A DNA stretch of 64,000 nt from Excoecaria cochinchinensis. Taxonomy: Eukaryota > Streptophyta > Magnoliopsida > Malpighiales > Euphorbiaceae. Position numbers and translations under genes: made by a program. Position 1 is the stretch's first letter. Each line of letters starts with the position of its first letter. Below the pieces are notes generated by a model, which was not told the origin of the DNA, did not search any database, and was given only the letters and a program-made list of their open reading frames with translations. Location: positions 12,979,501-13,043,500 of the forward strand of contig CANTUQ010000073.1 of the NCBI GenBank assembly GCA_947683425.1, read 5' to 3'. Shown here piece after piece: positions 33,691-45,633 of the stretch.

Positions 33691-35164
33691 CAGGTGGCAG
33701 GTTTGGTTCTGTTCGAGTCGCGCTTCTGCAAGGTCGGCCACGTAGGAGTTAGAAGTTCTGTATTTTGTTCAGCTTCTGTATTTCAGCTTTTGTAATTCTG
33801 TAGTATTGTATATGTAATTAATTATGTTTAGATCTTGAGTTTTCTTTTGGGAATGTAATAGTTAGTATGTTTTTATGTTTAGTTATTCCTTTGTTTTATT
33901 ATTTCGATTATGCTTTCATTGAATGGTTATATGTATGCTTCTGTGTATGCTTTTGCTTAGTGCCTGCATGTGCGTGAGTTATTGCATGTTCAGTCTGTAC
34001 CGCAAGGTAAGTCAAGGTAAGTTTTTAATTCACCCGTATTTCCGTATGTATGTTATGTATGAATGTATGCTTCCGCATTGTGCATGTGTATATCTGTATG
34101 TGCGAGCGTCATGTAGCGCGTCCGTCGGCGTCCTTCCAACGGGGACGGCGATGGGGGTGTTACAACTACACATGTATTAATGTATCTCTAATTTGATAAA
34201 ATTGGTTTATGAATTAAGTAAGTACTCTAATTTGATAGTAAGACAAATGATGTGTGTATTACTTTAATGTGCGTAATATACAAAGAATGAATTTTTAGAT
34301 TGTATTTATAGCTATATGTTTCATAATAGGATAAGTATAAACATAAAATTGGTAATGTGAATATGTCTTAAGGGTAAACTCATGTACATTGAATATATTT
34401 ATATATGTATATGTGTATGGTTGATTATATGAATCGGAAGGGTGAATTAAGATAAACATAGGAAACTAACTTTAATTCCAATATAATAAATAAGAGAGAG
34501 AGATTAGGATGCATAAAGGTTTAAGTATGTGTGATATACATATTTAGCATGATCAAATGTTTTGTTGTGATTTCTTCAAATGTAATCATGGTAGGGAAGC
34601 TTGTGTTTATGTTTAATATTCATATATATAATGATTAACTAGTATATAGATATGACTTTGGTAAATGCAAACATTTGTGTGTTTTGTTGATGACCACTGC
34701 GAGTGGTCATCCATATCATGTTGTTCCCCACTAAGCTAAAAGCTTAGAACGGGTGCTTTATCCGTGCAGGTATTGAAGATAGTTGTTTTGCCAAAGACAT
34801 CCCACATTTGTCAAGGCCAACGAGTCTGTAGGAGCTTCTTGAGTAGAATTTGTGTTATGTACAGTAAAAAGAATGTATTGTTTTTAGTAAATAATAATTT
34901 GAATATGTAATGTGATTTTTCTGCAAAGATCCTAACTTTTGAATTTATAAAGTCTCTTATGAGGAATGTACTATGTAAACTGAGATTGTGAAACCGGATT
35001 AGTGAGCAATGTGAAAATGGTTTTGTAAAAAAATAAATTTTATTTTCAGATTTTGACATTTGTTTCTAAGCCAAGCGTGATTAGTTCTGTAACAGCCTTC
35101 ACTTGTACTGGTAAACCGGTTAGGTTATTATACGATTTACTACATACGGGTAAGGGGTATTACA

Positions 35165-36329
35165 CGATGAGTGCTGATTTCGGACGGTGAAGGATGATAT
35201 AATCAAAATAGACAGAATCAATGAAAGACATAATCTAAATAGAAATAGAAATTGTGGGGTAAGCCATATAAACTACAAATAGAAAGATTTTCCAAGACAT
35301 AAAAGCTGAGATGAGAGACGGAATCAATTGAATCAGAGAGTGTGAGAAAAGAAAATCAAAGATTGAAAACAAAAGAGTAAAAGTAAAAGAGAGAACATAA
35401 AACTAAGGTGCAAAAACAAGAGGGAAAGACTAAAAGAGACGGTAGAAAACTCAAAAGGAAAAAAAAAGTGGTATTTATAAAATATATTTAAAAAGGAAAG
35501 TTAATTATGAAAGGCAATTTAAAAAAGTTATATTTTTTAAATAAAATCTAAAATGGTGGTATTTGGTGTAATTTCCTCTTAACTTGTCCCAGTCGACCAA
35601 AATAATAAATGAGCTAAGTAGATAGGCCCAAGCAAGCTAGTGGGTTTGAAGCATTAAACTTGGCCTACAAGTTCTTTTCATATTTATTTCTTTTATATTT
35701 ATAATTTGTATTTTTTTAATGTAAATTTGTAAATTTTAATTATTATTTGTTTTTAATAAAAAGGTTATCAATTGTTTTTTTGGCAATCAAATAGGCCAAA
35801 AGCCCATTCAAAACTAGACCAAGAATTAAATAATGGGCTTACAGTCCAGATCCAAGTTAAAGGAAAATCAAATAATGGGAGCCCAAATCCAACTAGAAAG
35901 AGTAATGGGCCTTGAGCCTAAAAACTTTAAAATGGAACTAGTTAAAAAAGCTTTAAGACAATTTAAAAGCCAAAACGGGCCTCGAGTGCTCAAAAATATT
36001 CAAAAACAAACACTTTTAAAAGTAGTGAGGAAGTGATCTTAAAAATAGGTAAACTTGATAAAAATAATGGGCAATTAATTTTATTTAATTGGAGATGGAC
36101 TTTTAAAAATATCCTTTAAAAGCATCTCAATAATGAAAATCTTGCTAGAATTTTTGAGAATTAAAATCTGACTCTTTTAGATGCGGACCTTGAGTCCTTT
36201 AACAGACAAGATCAATCCTCACAAAGCCCTATGTTTTCTTGATACTTTAGAAAAAAATGGGTATCAACACCTTTCATCCCTTTTAGTTTTTTATGAAAAA
36301 AAATACATAAATACACATTTATAAATAAC
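35165..36329. other. Unassigned AT-rich stretch
   Basis: Purine-rich then AT-rich sequence, possibly continuing the region interrupted by the solo LTR at 27443. The 67-codon frame at 35833-36036 is Lys/Gln-rich and has no motif. No gene supported. Confidence 0.4.
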
Positions 36330-36720
36330 AAAAGTTGTTAGTTACATATTTTATAAATGACGTTTTACACATTTTAAATTGACAAAATTAATCTATTATA
36401 CATCTGAATTTGATAATGTGCATTTATTACCTCCCGATATTAACAAAAATATATCTATTACTCCCTGCATTCTTTTTTTACGTGTATTTTTTTATTATAT
36501 TTAGGGGATAATGGTACAGTTTTGTTAATGTGACAAAAATTTAACAAAAAAAAAAATCACCTACTAAAAAATTTATGAGGGGTAATAGATATGCTTTTGT
36601 CCACACTAAGAGGTAATGTATATAATTTGCTAAATTTAGGTAGATAATATATTATCAATTTTGCCTATTTTAAGTATATAAAACATCATTCATAAAGTTG
36701 TGGTAGTACAAAAATAACCT
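36330..36720. mobile_element. Fold-back / MITE-like element
   Basis: The left half (36352-36466) and the right half (36580-36705) are imperfect reverse complements over more than 100 bp (shared TCTATTAC, TTACCTC, CAAAATT, GTTTTA blocks). No coding capacity. Its ends and target duplication are not clear, so the family is open. Confidence 0.6.
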
Positions 36721-36774
36721 CCACATTTTAATTACAAAATTTATGGTTAAAGTTTTTTTTTTATAAAACGGTAC

Positions 36775-36850
36775 CTTTATATACATTCGAAATAGGAGGA
36801 GAGGGATTTGTTTTTAAAAAAAGTACCTATATACATTTGAAATAGGATAG
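36775..36850 (+). repeat. Short direct duplication
   Basis: Two copies of ATATACATTYGAAATAGGA followed by gagaggg, about 50 bp apart, in otherwise unassigned sequence. Confidence 0.7.
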
Positions 36851-37079
36851 AGAGGGGGAAGGGAGCACGGATCTCAAACTTGAGATCAATTTAGACCTTA
36901 GGGATCAATCAGGTTTTCCTTTGGGGATAAAGTTTTAGTTAATTAGCTAATAATACTTTTAAAAAAATCAAATAATATAATAATTTGCAATAATAAAAAA
37001 AATTAAAATTGTTAGTAGAGTTTATTTCTTGTATCTATGAGTTAACAAAATAAACATAAAAGATTTTAATAGATTATTT

Positions 37080-38991
37080 TACTTGCCAATGATTTGGAGC
37101 TAGCAGTAATAGTGTTTGCATTGAAGATTTGGAGGCATTATCTGTATGCTAAAAAATGCTACATATACACTGATCATAAGAGTTTAAAGTACTTACCTAC
37201 CCAAAAGAATCTCAATTTAGGGCAAAGAAGATGGCTTAAGCTTATCGAAGACTATGACTGTCTCATAGACTACCATATAGGCAAAGCAAATATGGTAGAT
37301 GATGCGCTTAGTAAGAAGCATATGGCAGGCAATTCTTTGAATAATATCTAAGATACCAAAATTTCATTCAATATATAATTATAATTATAAAGTTGTGGTA
37401 ATATAATGTTACTTTATTTAGCCTTGAGGGCTATGAATGTCAGGTTGTCCATGGAAAAGGATGGAGCTATTGTAGCTGAGTTGTAACTAAAACCCAACCT
37501 GTTAAAGCAAGTCAAAGCTGTCCAAAAGCAAGATTAACAACTAGCTTCAATTACTAAGCAAGTTTAAGAAGGGAAGGAAAGTGACTACTCCCTTAATGGT
37601 GATGATTGTCAATACTATAAAGGGAACATCTGTGTACTAGATGATGATGAACTAAAAATAATTATCATGACAAAAGCTTACAGTAGCTGATATGCAATGC
37701 ACCCAGGTAGTACCAAGATCTATCAAGACTTGAAAACACTTTATTAGTGGCCAGGTATGTTGAGAGACATAGCTAATTTTGTCATAAAGTGTCTAATTTG
37801 TTAGCAAGTAAAGGCAGAGCATCAGGTTCCATCTGGGTTATTACAGCCTATTACTATACAAAAGTGGAAATGGGACCGTATTACGATGGACTTTATCACT
37901 GGTTTGCCTAGCACTAGAAGGAAGCATGACTACATTTGGGTGATAGTTGATAGATTAACAAAGTCTGCACACTTTCTATTAATGAGAGCTAATTATCCAC
38001 TAATAAAGCTAATGGAGATTTACATTAGTGAGATTGTCAGACTACATGGAGTGCCTTCTTCTATCATTTGACATAGAGATTCTCAGTTCACATCATGAAT
38101 TTGGAAGAAGTTGCAAGAAGCACTGGGGATAAAGCTCCATTTTAGCACTGCTTTCCATCCATAGATAGATGGACAGTCAGAAAGAGTTATATAGGTAAAC
38201 CTAAAAGATCCTAATAAATAAACATATAGCAGATAGAATCTAAAAGCTAAACCTATACATTATGTTATAAGTGCTTGAAGATATGTAAAGAAGCTGCTCT
38301 TGGAGTTTGAAAGCAATTGGAAAAGATATCTTCTTTTAGCTAAATTCGCATACAACAATAGTTACCAAGCAAGCATACAGATGGCACCTTATAAACTCAA
38401 CAAGAGCAAGCTAGTTGGGTCAGATTTGATTCGAGTAAAGAAAAAGTCCATGTGATTAAAAATAGATTGAAAGCTGCATCAGACCATTGGAAATCATATG
38501 CGGACTTGAAGAGAAAAGACATAGAGTTTGAAGTTGGGGATAAAGTGTTTCTAAAGGTGTCTCCCTAGAAGAAAATATTAAGATTTGGTAAGAAGGGTAG
38601 TCCAAGTCCTAGGTTTATTGGTCCTTATGAAATTTGGAACGCGTGGGACCAGTAGCCTACAGACTAGCTCTACTACTTGGGCTAGATAGAATCCAAGATG
38701 TCTTCCATGTACTAATGCTACAAAGATATCGATCTAACTTGGCACACATTATTATACCAGGTTAAGTGCATATAAAACTTGACATGACATATCATAAAGA
38801 ACTAATTTAATTACTTGCAAAGGAGATCCGACAGCTGAGGAATAAGCAAGTACTGTTAGTTAAGGTACTCTGAACTCGCCATATGGTCGAGAAAGCCACA
38901 TGGGAGCCAGAGGAGACCATATAATAGCAGCATCTGCAGCTTTTCAATTCAAATAAATTTTGAGAATGAAATTTTAATAAGTAGGGAAGAA
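37080..38991 (+). pseudogene. pol: Degenerate Gypsy pol remnant (RNase H, integrase, chromodomain)
   Basis: Starts within RNase H (DLELAVIVFALKIWRHYLY, YTDHKSLKYLPTQ) and ends the domain near 37315 (GKANMVDDALSKK). The integrase zinc region is near 37690-37820 and the catalytic core at 37886-38200 (MDFITGLPSTRRKHDYIWV, then IVRLHGVPSS). A ~70-bp insertion near 38197-38266 and many stops interrupt it. A chromodomain-like tail (VLLVKVLWTRHMVEKATWEP) is at about 38845-38910. A purine tract at 38977-38991 leads to the LTR. It is the oldest of the chromovirus copies here; everything upstream of RNase H is missing. Confidence 0.85.
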
Positions 38992-39870
38992 ATGTAAAGC
39001 CTAAAAATTTTAATTTCGTAAATGGTACTTTTCAGGCCATGAATAGTGCTAACTAGGATTAATATTACCACCCAGGACCATATTGCACTTTTTCTGAGCA
39101 TTACAATGTACAATTCATGGAGAGTTTGTTGATGTAATTTAAGGTAAAATCAAGGTTAAATAAGGCTTCAAAAGTCAAAAATAAAAATAAGTAGTAGGTT
39201 CGATGTGAATAGTTCACATTTTGACCCGAGATTTGACCAAGGGTAAAAAATTAATCTATGACCTCTAAAAATTAATATGATCATAGGAATCCATTATAAA
39301 TGAGAGAATGGTATTTTTAATGATGAATAACAGAAATAAAATTAGACAGAAAAGTGAATTATCGGACCGGTACATTTATGGCCAGACTAAAAAATTCACC
39401 TAAGTGATATAGTTTTGACTCAAAAATTTGTATGCACCTAAAGAATAAATTTTTTATTTTTATGTTCCATATTCTTTATAAAAATTAAAAAAATATGGAA
39501 CCAATAAAAGGATAATAAGAGGCACAATATGGACCCTTAGATTGAATATTGTTTGGATTAATCTTAACCATTCATTTTAGCATACATAAAAGGAGAGAAG
39601 TGCATGGAATTTTCATGAAACAAACACAGTCCATCTTGGCCGAACCACAAAACCTCCAATTCCCTCCATTTTTGGTTTAATTCTCACCTAAATTAAGTTA
39701 TTTTCTACTCCAATTTCAACCCTAAATGCAAAATTAGCTTTCCATCTATTCATGTGAATGAGCTAAGTGAAGAATTTGTCAAGAATTTATGACGAACAAG
39801 TGAAGTCTAAATACATCAAGTAAGTATAGTATGGGAAATTTTAGAGTATAGTGTAATATTTAGTGCATAT
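38992..39870 (+). mobile_element. 3' LTR of the degenerate Gypsy, left part
   Basis: Starts TGTAAAGCCTAAAAATTT directly after the purine tract. The young minus-strand element interrupts it at 39871 (duplicating CATAT); the sequence resumes at 49265 and is cut again at 49357. Confidence 0.7.
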
Positions 39871-42230
39871 TGTCACACCCCAACCTATACCAAGGAGACT
39901 CCCATACAAATTGGTGGAGAGGGCTCCCTGTATAGATAGGAGTGTCACACCCCACTAGTACAAACATGCAAACATTACATATATAGAGCGACCTATCAGG
40001 AATAATTAAAAACTTTAATACCGAGAAGGATGATACTGAACCAAAAGTATACTTTATTAATATACCAAAAGAAGGTCTTTACATATTACATCAGATTACA
40101 AAAAGAAACAATTTACAAAAATAAGGGAAAGCCTATACTATAAAACACCCCATCTCTAGTTGCGTTGGCCTTCCCGATGCGACACGCCCAGAACACGCGT
40201 ACCAAAACCTTCCACACCTGCACGGATAAACACCCGTGCTAAGCGAAATCGCTTAGTGGGGAAAAACACAATGCATGACCGCCACTCACAGTGACGGTAA
40301 CAGAAAACACATGAAAACAATACAATTATGAGCATATAATCGTACATAATTAATTCAGATATTTGTATTCTCATCCAAAGACTCTTGTACAAAACATAAT
40401 GACACCTGCTTAATCATAATGAGTGGATAACGGGTACATATAGATACTTGAGAGTATCGGTATCGTCACATATACATATAGATACCCGAAGGCATCAAAT
40501 CATTCTTTTTATTTTGTTTCCAATTTATTATTACGTGGAATCTTAAGAAAGATTCAGACAGAGGGATCGCGAGGATCCAATCGTGGGACCTGATCAGGGT
40601 CCAAGTCGTACATATAGCTGCAGCGGCACATAACTCTATTAGGCATGCCTAACTATCCACTTATCCGACATTAGCAGGTTATGCAAAAATCTTATCACAT
40701 TTACATATATATTATTCGTGCGAAAAGATAATCAAAGCTTCATGAAAACTGCATGCAAAAGAAATTAAGTCATTAAGCAAAAAGGAAAAGAAATCAAATT
40801 TGGAAGTCACGTCTGTCGCGCTCGCGACGACTGTCGCGCTCGTGACAGAAGCCAAACTACACTTCCCCGCGTCGTCTCGCGATCGCGAGAGATCTCGTGG
40901 TCGCGAGAGGACGTAGGGATTGCTCTTCTGTCGCGCTCGCGACAGAGGAGAACCTCGCACAAGCTCGGAGCTCGAGCACTCTGTCGCGCTCGCGATAGTT
41001 GTCGCGCTCGCGACAGAGAGCTCCCTCGAGTTCTTTGGCGCGACGTCTCTCGCGCCGGCGCGAGGGTTGAAACCTCCGCATTTTGTCGCGCTCGCGACAG
41101 TGTCGCGATCGCGACAGACACGGGTTTTTCAGCTCTTACGCCCAAATTCTATAGAAAACTTACACAAATCACATTCAAACTTCCAAAATTGATTCCAAAC
41201 CTCAAAATTAAGCAACGCAAGCATTCACAACTCATAACATAAATAAAAACCCAGCTTTAACACCATTTATTTCAATTAAATCAAGTCAATTACATGTCCA
41301 ATTCTAAGAAATTCCAAAACAGCAATTATAACACCAATTACAGATATTCATATAGTGTCTCACAATTCCTTCAACAAAATTCATTCTTTCACATCACATA
41401 TCACGTTAATTTCGATTTAAGTTATAACAACACAACTCATACTCCCAATCAAAGCAAAAACACATTTATCAAACTCAAATCACAAAAATGCACAAAAAGA
41501 TGAACAATCCCAAACCTTCTCTCCTTAGCTCCTAATCGCGAGCTCCGCTTCCGCTAGCGATTCCTTTTCCTTTATCAGGTCTAGAAGCCTCCTCTGAACC
41601 ATAAACCCATAACAATCAAGATCAATTTTACAACTACCCAAACATACATATATAATTATAAAACCTAGAGAAGAGGAAGAAGAAGAATCTAAAACACCCA
41701 TAACCCCAACTCACCTTTAAGCTTCCAAAATCCACAAGCTAATCAACTCTAATTACTCAATTAAGGAAGTGGGAGCAAGATTATGTAAAGAAAAGGAAGA
41801 ACAAAGGAAGAAGAAGAAAAGAAGAGAGTATGGCGTGAGGGAAAGAGAAGAAGAACGGGAAACCACAAGGAAAGGCTGATCTCTCTCTCTCTCACCAAAC
41901 TCATAAATGCTAGCCTATCCACTTTGCCACTTGTCCAACTCTCCAAAAGACACATGTCCCAAATCATACCCTACTCCCATACTTTACTATACACACTAAT
42001 TTATCCTTTGCTCATATCCTAATCCCATACTTTATTTTACATACTAATTTATCTCTTATTCACACTTTATTTTTATACACCCACTTATACTATATCCTAA
42101 CTCCTCTTCTCAAAATAATATACATAAATTAAATAAATAATCTAATTAAACACATACATGTAACACATACAAATACACACATACAGACACGGACAGGCTC
42201 AAACTACCGGGGTGGTTTTGGGGTGTTACA
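39871..42230 (-). repeat. 3' LTR of the chromovirus (2360 bp)
   Basis: Starts TGTCACACCCC and ends GGGGTGTTACA in plus coordinates. A second TGTCACACCCCA lies 72 bp in from its edge (39943-39954), so the LTR terminus is duplicated internally. Contains the palindrome cluster and the hairpin core. Confidence 0.95.
40812..41119 (-). repeat. Palindrome cluster (CTGTCGCGCTCGCGACAG type)
   Basis: Eight to ten copies of an 18-bp unit whose arms CTGTCGCG and CGCGACAG flank a 2-nt centre, plus variants with GATCGC cores. Two units (40829-40846 and 40996-41013) are missing from the other LTR of the same element. Confidence 0.95.
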
Positions 42231-43392
42231 ATACTCCCCCACTTAACAGAATTTCGTCCTCGAAATTCATACCTGTTCTGAATAACTGAGGGTATTGTAA
42301 TCTCATAGCTTCCTCTGGTTCCCATGTAGCTTCTTCAATACCGTGATGCTGCCATAGAACTTTAACTAACGGTATCTGTTTATTCCGAAGCTGTCTGATT
42401 TCTCTATCCAAAATCCTCTTCGGTTCTTCATCAAAAGAAAAGTCTGACTGAATCCGAATATCTTGCACTGGTAATACATGCGAAGGATCTGACCGATATC
42501 TCCGAAGCATAGACACATGAAAAACATCATGTAATCTAGCTAACTCTAAAGGCAACGCTAATTGATATGCTACTGGACCCACTTTCCTTAGAATCTCATA
42601 CGGTCCAATAAAACGTGGACTTAGTTTGCCTTTCTTGCCAAAACGGAGAACCTTTCGCCACGGTGACACTTTCAAGAAAACTTTATCACCCACTTCATAC
42701 TGAATATCTCTGCGCTTCAGATTAGCATAAGAACGCTGTCGGTCCTTAGCTGCCTTCAAGTTCTGTTGCACCACCCTCACTTTCTCTTCGGTATCCCGTA
42801 CTATATCCGGACCAATCATAGCCTTTTCTAACAGTTCAGTCCAACACACTGGTGTTCTACATTTCCGTCCATACAGTGCTTCATAAGGGGCCATACCAAT
42901 ACTCACTTGGTAACTGTTGTTATATGCGAATTCCATCAGAGACACATACCGATCCCAACTTCCTGAGAACTCTAAAGCACAACCTCGGAGCATATCTTCT
43001 AAAATCTGAATAACCCTCTCTGACTGACCATCAGTCTGCGGATGGAAAGCAGTACTGAAATTTAACCGTGTTCCCAAGGCTACCTGAAGTTCCTTCCAAA
43101 ACTTGGATGTAAAACGAGGATCTCGGTCTGATAAAATGGATAATGGAATCCCATGCAACCGGACTATCTCATCCACATACAGTTCCGCCAACTTGTCCAT
43201 CGAATAATCCAATCGTACTGGTAGAAAATGTGCAGACTTCGATAATCGATCTACTATGACCCATACAGAATCATGCTTACGCTGCGTCATAGGAAGACCA
43301 GATACAAAATCCATCGTGATGTCATCCCACTTCCATTGAGGAATGGGTAAGGGATGAAGCAATCCCGATGGCACTTGATGCTCGGTTTTCAC
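42226..43392 (-). pseudogene. pol: Integrase and chromodomain of the chromovirus
   Basis: Integrase joins the DNA copy to the host chromosome. The frame follows a stop at 43423-43425 that splits the zinc-binding part. Catalytic residues are visible: Asp in DDITMDFVSGLP (about residue 25), Asp in SDRDPRFTSKFW (about 85) and Glu in SERVIQILEDML (about 127). A GPY/F-type motif (FIGPYEILRKVGPVAY) and a C-terminal chromodomain (IPLVKVLWQHHGIEEATWEP, about 340-365) follow. Chromodomains target heterochromatin in this lineage. The tail runs into the purine tract and its stop is at the LTR edge, as in related elements. Confidence 0.88.
42231..42244 (-). other. Polypurine tract
   Basis: AAGTGGGGGAGTAT on the minus strand, adjacent to the 3' LTR; it primes plus-strand synthesis. 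Confidence 0.85.
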
Positions 43393-43422
43393 TTGCTGAC
43401 AAGTAAGACACCTTGAAACAAA

Positions 43423-45621
43423 TTATGTTATCTCTCTTTTCATTCCTGGCCACCAATAGTATTGCTTCAGATCATGATACATCTTATCTCCACCAGGATG
43501 CATAGTGAAAACTGATGAATGAGCTTCTTGCAACAGTTTCTTTCTTAATTCACCCACATTAGGTACACATAACCGATTACCGTGCCTCAACACTCCTTCA
43601 CTGTATAATAAGTACTCAGACTGCTTGCCCTCTTTCACTGCTTGAGAAACACGCTGAAGCACATGATCATCTAACTGAGCCTTTGCAATTTCTGATCTCA
43701 AACTTGGCTTAACTTTAAGTTGAGCAATTAGAGCACCTTCAGAATCAAATCTCCATCTGCCTCGACTAGCCAGTAACGCAGACAAAGACTTCCTACTAAG
43801 AGCATCTGCCACCACATTAGCCTTACCCGGATGATAGTCAATAATACAATCATAATCCTTGAAAAGTTCTAACCATCTCCGCTGTCTCGAATTCAACTCC
43901 CTCTGAGTTAACAAATACTTGAGACTCTTGTGATCGGTAAAGATTCTGCACGTCTCTCTATACAAGTAGTGTCGCCAAACTTTAAGTGCAAACACTACCG
44001 CTGCTAACTCCAAATCGTGAGTCGGGTAATTCCGCTCATGAGGCTTCAACTGTCTTGATGCATAAGCTACTACTTTATTCCCTTGCATCAGAACACAACC
44101 TAACCCAATTCCCGAAGCATCACTGTACATAGTGTATTCCTTACCCGAAACTGGCTGTGTGAGCACAGGAGCTTTAACCAATAACTCTTTTAACCGATCA
44201 AAACTGGCTTGACACTTTTCAGTCCAAACAAACTTGACATCTTTTCGAAGTAGCTTGGTCAAAGGAGATGCTAACACTGAAAACCCCTGAACAAACCGTC
44301 GATAATACCTTGCTAAACCCAAAAAACTTCTCACTTCTGGCACATTTTTCGGAGGCATCCAATTAACAATTGCTTCAATTTTGCTAGGATCAACCCGTAC
44401 ACCTTCCGCTGACACCACATGTCCAAGAAAGGCCACTTCTTTCAACCAAAACTCGCACTTACTGAGTTTCACATACAGCTGATGATCTCTTAACATTTGC
44501 AATACTAATCTAAGATGTTCCTCATGCTCTTTATGGTCTCTAGAATACACCAAAATGTCATCAATAAATACCACAACAAACTTGTCCAAATACGGTCGAA
44601 AAACTCGGTTCATCAGATCCATAAAGGCTGCAGGCGCGTTAGTCAAACCAAAAGGCATCACTAGAAATTCATAATGACCATAACGCGTCCGGAAAGCCGT
44701 CTTAGCCACATCTGCTTCCTTAACTCCTAACTGGTAATAGCCTGATCTCAAATCTATCTTAGAGAATACCCCAGCTCCTCTCAACTGATCAAACAAGTCT
44801 TCAATCCTCGGCAATGGATACTTATTCTTAATAGTCACTTTATTAAGCTGTCGATAGTCAATGCACATCCGAAGGGTTCCATCTTTCTTCTTAACAAACA
44901 GCACTGGAGCGCCCCACGGTGACACACTAGGCCGAATGAACCCTTTATCCAACAATTCTTGTAACTGACTCTTCAATTCTTTCAATTCCATTGGAGCCAT
45001 TCTATAAGGAGCCTTAGAAATCGGAGCTGTACCTGGAACAATCTCTACTGACAATTCAACTTCTCTCTCGGGAGGTAATCCCGGTAATTCTTCTGGAAAA
45101 ACATCTACAAAATCTCTTACAACCAGAATATCTTGAATCTTTACTTGACCTCTCCGAGAATCTAAAATCACAGCCAAAAACGCTTCACATCCTTTCCTGA
45201 TAAATCTTCTGGCTTTCATAGCTGAAACCACATTATGCAAAGAACTGCTTCCAATTCCCTTCACTACAACAGGTATTTGATCTTTATCCTTCAAAACTAT
45301 TACTTTCCTATGACAATCTACCACCGCACGGTGCTTATGCAACCAATCCATTCCCAGAATAATATCAAACTCATGGAATGGCAAACAAATCAGATCTACT
45401 ACAAACTCGGTACCCTTAATCTTTAAAGGACACTTTCGACATACACGATTAACCATAATACTCTGACCCAACGGACTGGATACACAAATCTCATATTCCA
45501 TCTTCTCCTCACTACCCAAACTATCCCACAACTTACCAGAACACACATAAGAATGGGTAGAGCCCGGGTCAATCAAAACATAAACTTCAGTATCAAGCAA
45601 AGAGAACTTACCGGCAATCAC
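43423..45621 (-). pseudogene. pol: Protease, RT and RNase H of the chromovirus
   Basis: 732 codons in the same frame as gag and integrase. Protease with VLIDPGSTHSYVCS (about residue 10-25); RT with VLFVKKKDGTLRMCIDYRQ, MPFGLTNAPAAFMDLMN and catalytic FIDDILVYS (about 350); RNase H with MYSDASGIGLGCVL (about 495) and FTDHKSLKYLLTQ; the start of the integrase zinc-binding region (HSSVFTMHPGGDK) leads to a stop at 43423-43425. All active-site residues are present, so apart from the two stops the polyprotein looks functional. Confidence 0.92.
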
Positions 45622-45633
45622 TTCAGGAGCATT

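Larger units (their letters stand above)
30066..34164 (+). mobile_element. Nested solo LTR, 4.1 kb
   Basis: Starts TGTCACACCCCAAAATAG and ends GGGGGTGTTACA, flanked by perfect 5-bp copies ACTAC (30061-30065 and 34165-34169). No gag-pol lies between the ends, so it is a solo LTR left after recombination. It contains the palindrome cluster (31150-31590), a TTAGGCATGCCTAA block (about 32494) and the hairpin core (33653-33690). The frames at 30229-30747 and 33574-34180 are low-complexity or have no motif. Confidence 0.92.
27443..35164 (+). mobile_element. Solo LTR (about 3.6 kb), interrupted by a second solo LTR
   Basis: Starts TGTAAGGACCCGAAATG and ends GGGGTATTACA. The 2623 bp left part (27443-30065) and the right part (34170-35164) join across the nested LTR. 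Flanks CGGTG (27438-27442) and CGATG (35165-35169) match at 4 of 5 bases, fitting an old insertion. The two-hairpin core typical of the chromovirus LTRs is at about 34720-34772, but I see no palindrome cluster in it. Confidence 0.8.

Noticed and set aside
33574..34180. Plus-strand frames with Cys-rich peptides
   Set aside because: They lie in the solo LTR over its hairpin core and end; no signal or domain that is conserved in the sister LTRs.
40712..41145. Overlapping frames with SRARQ/RARDR repeats (also 24520-24757 and 47954-48269)
   Set aside because: They are translations of the DNA palindrome units in the LTR, in several frames and on both strands at once; no start context, no domain.
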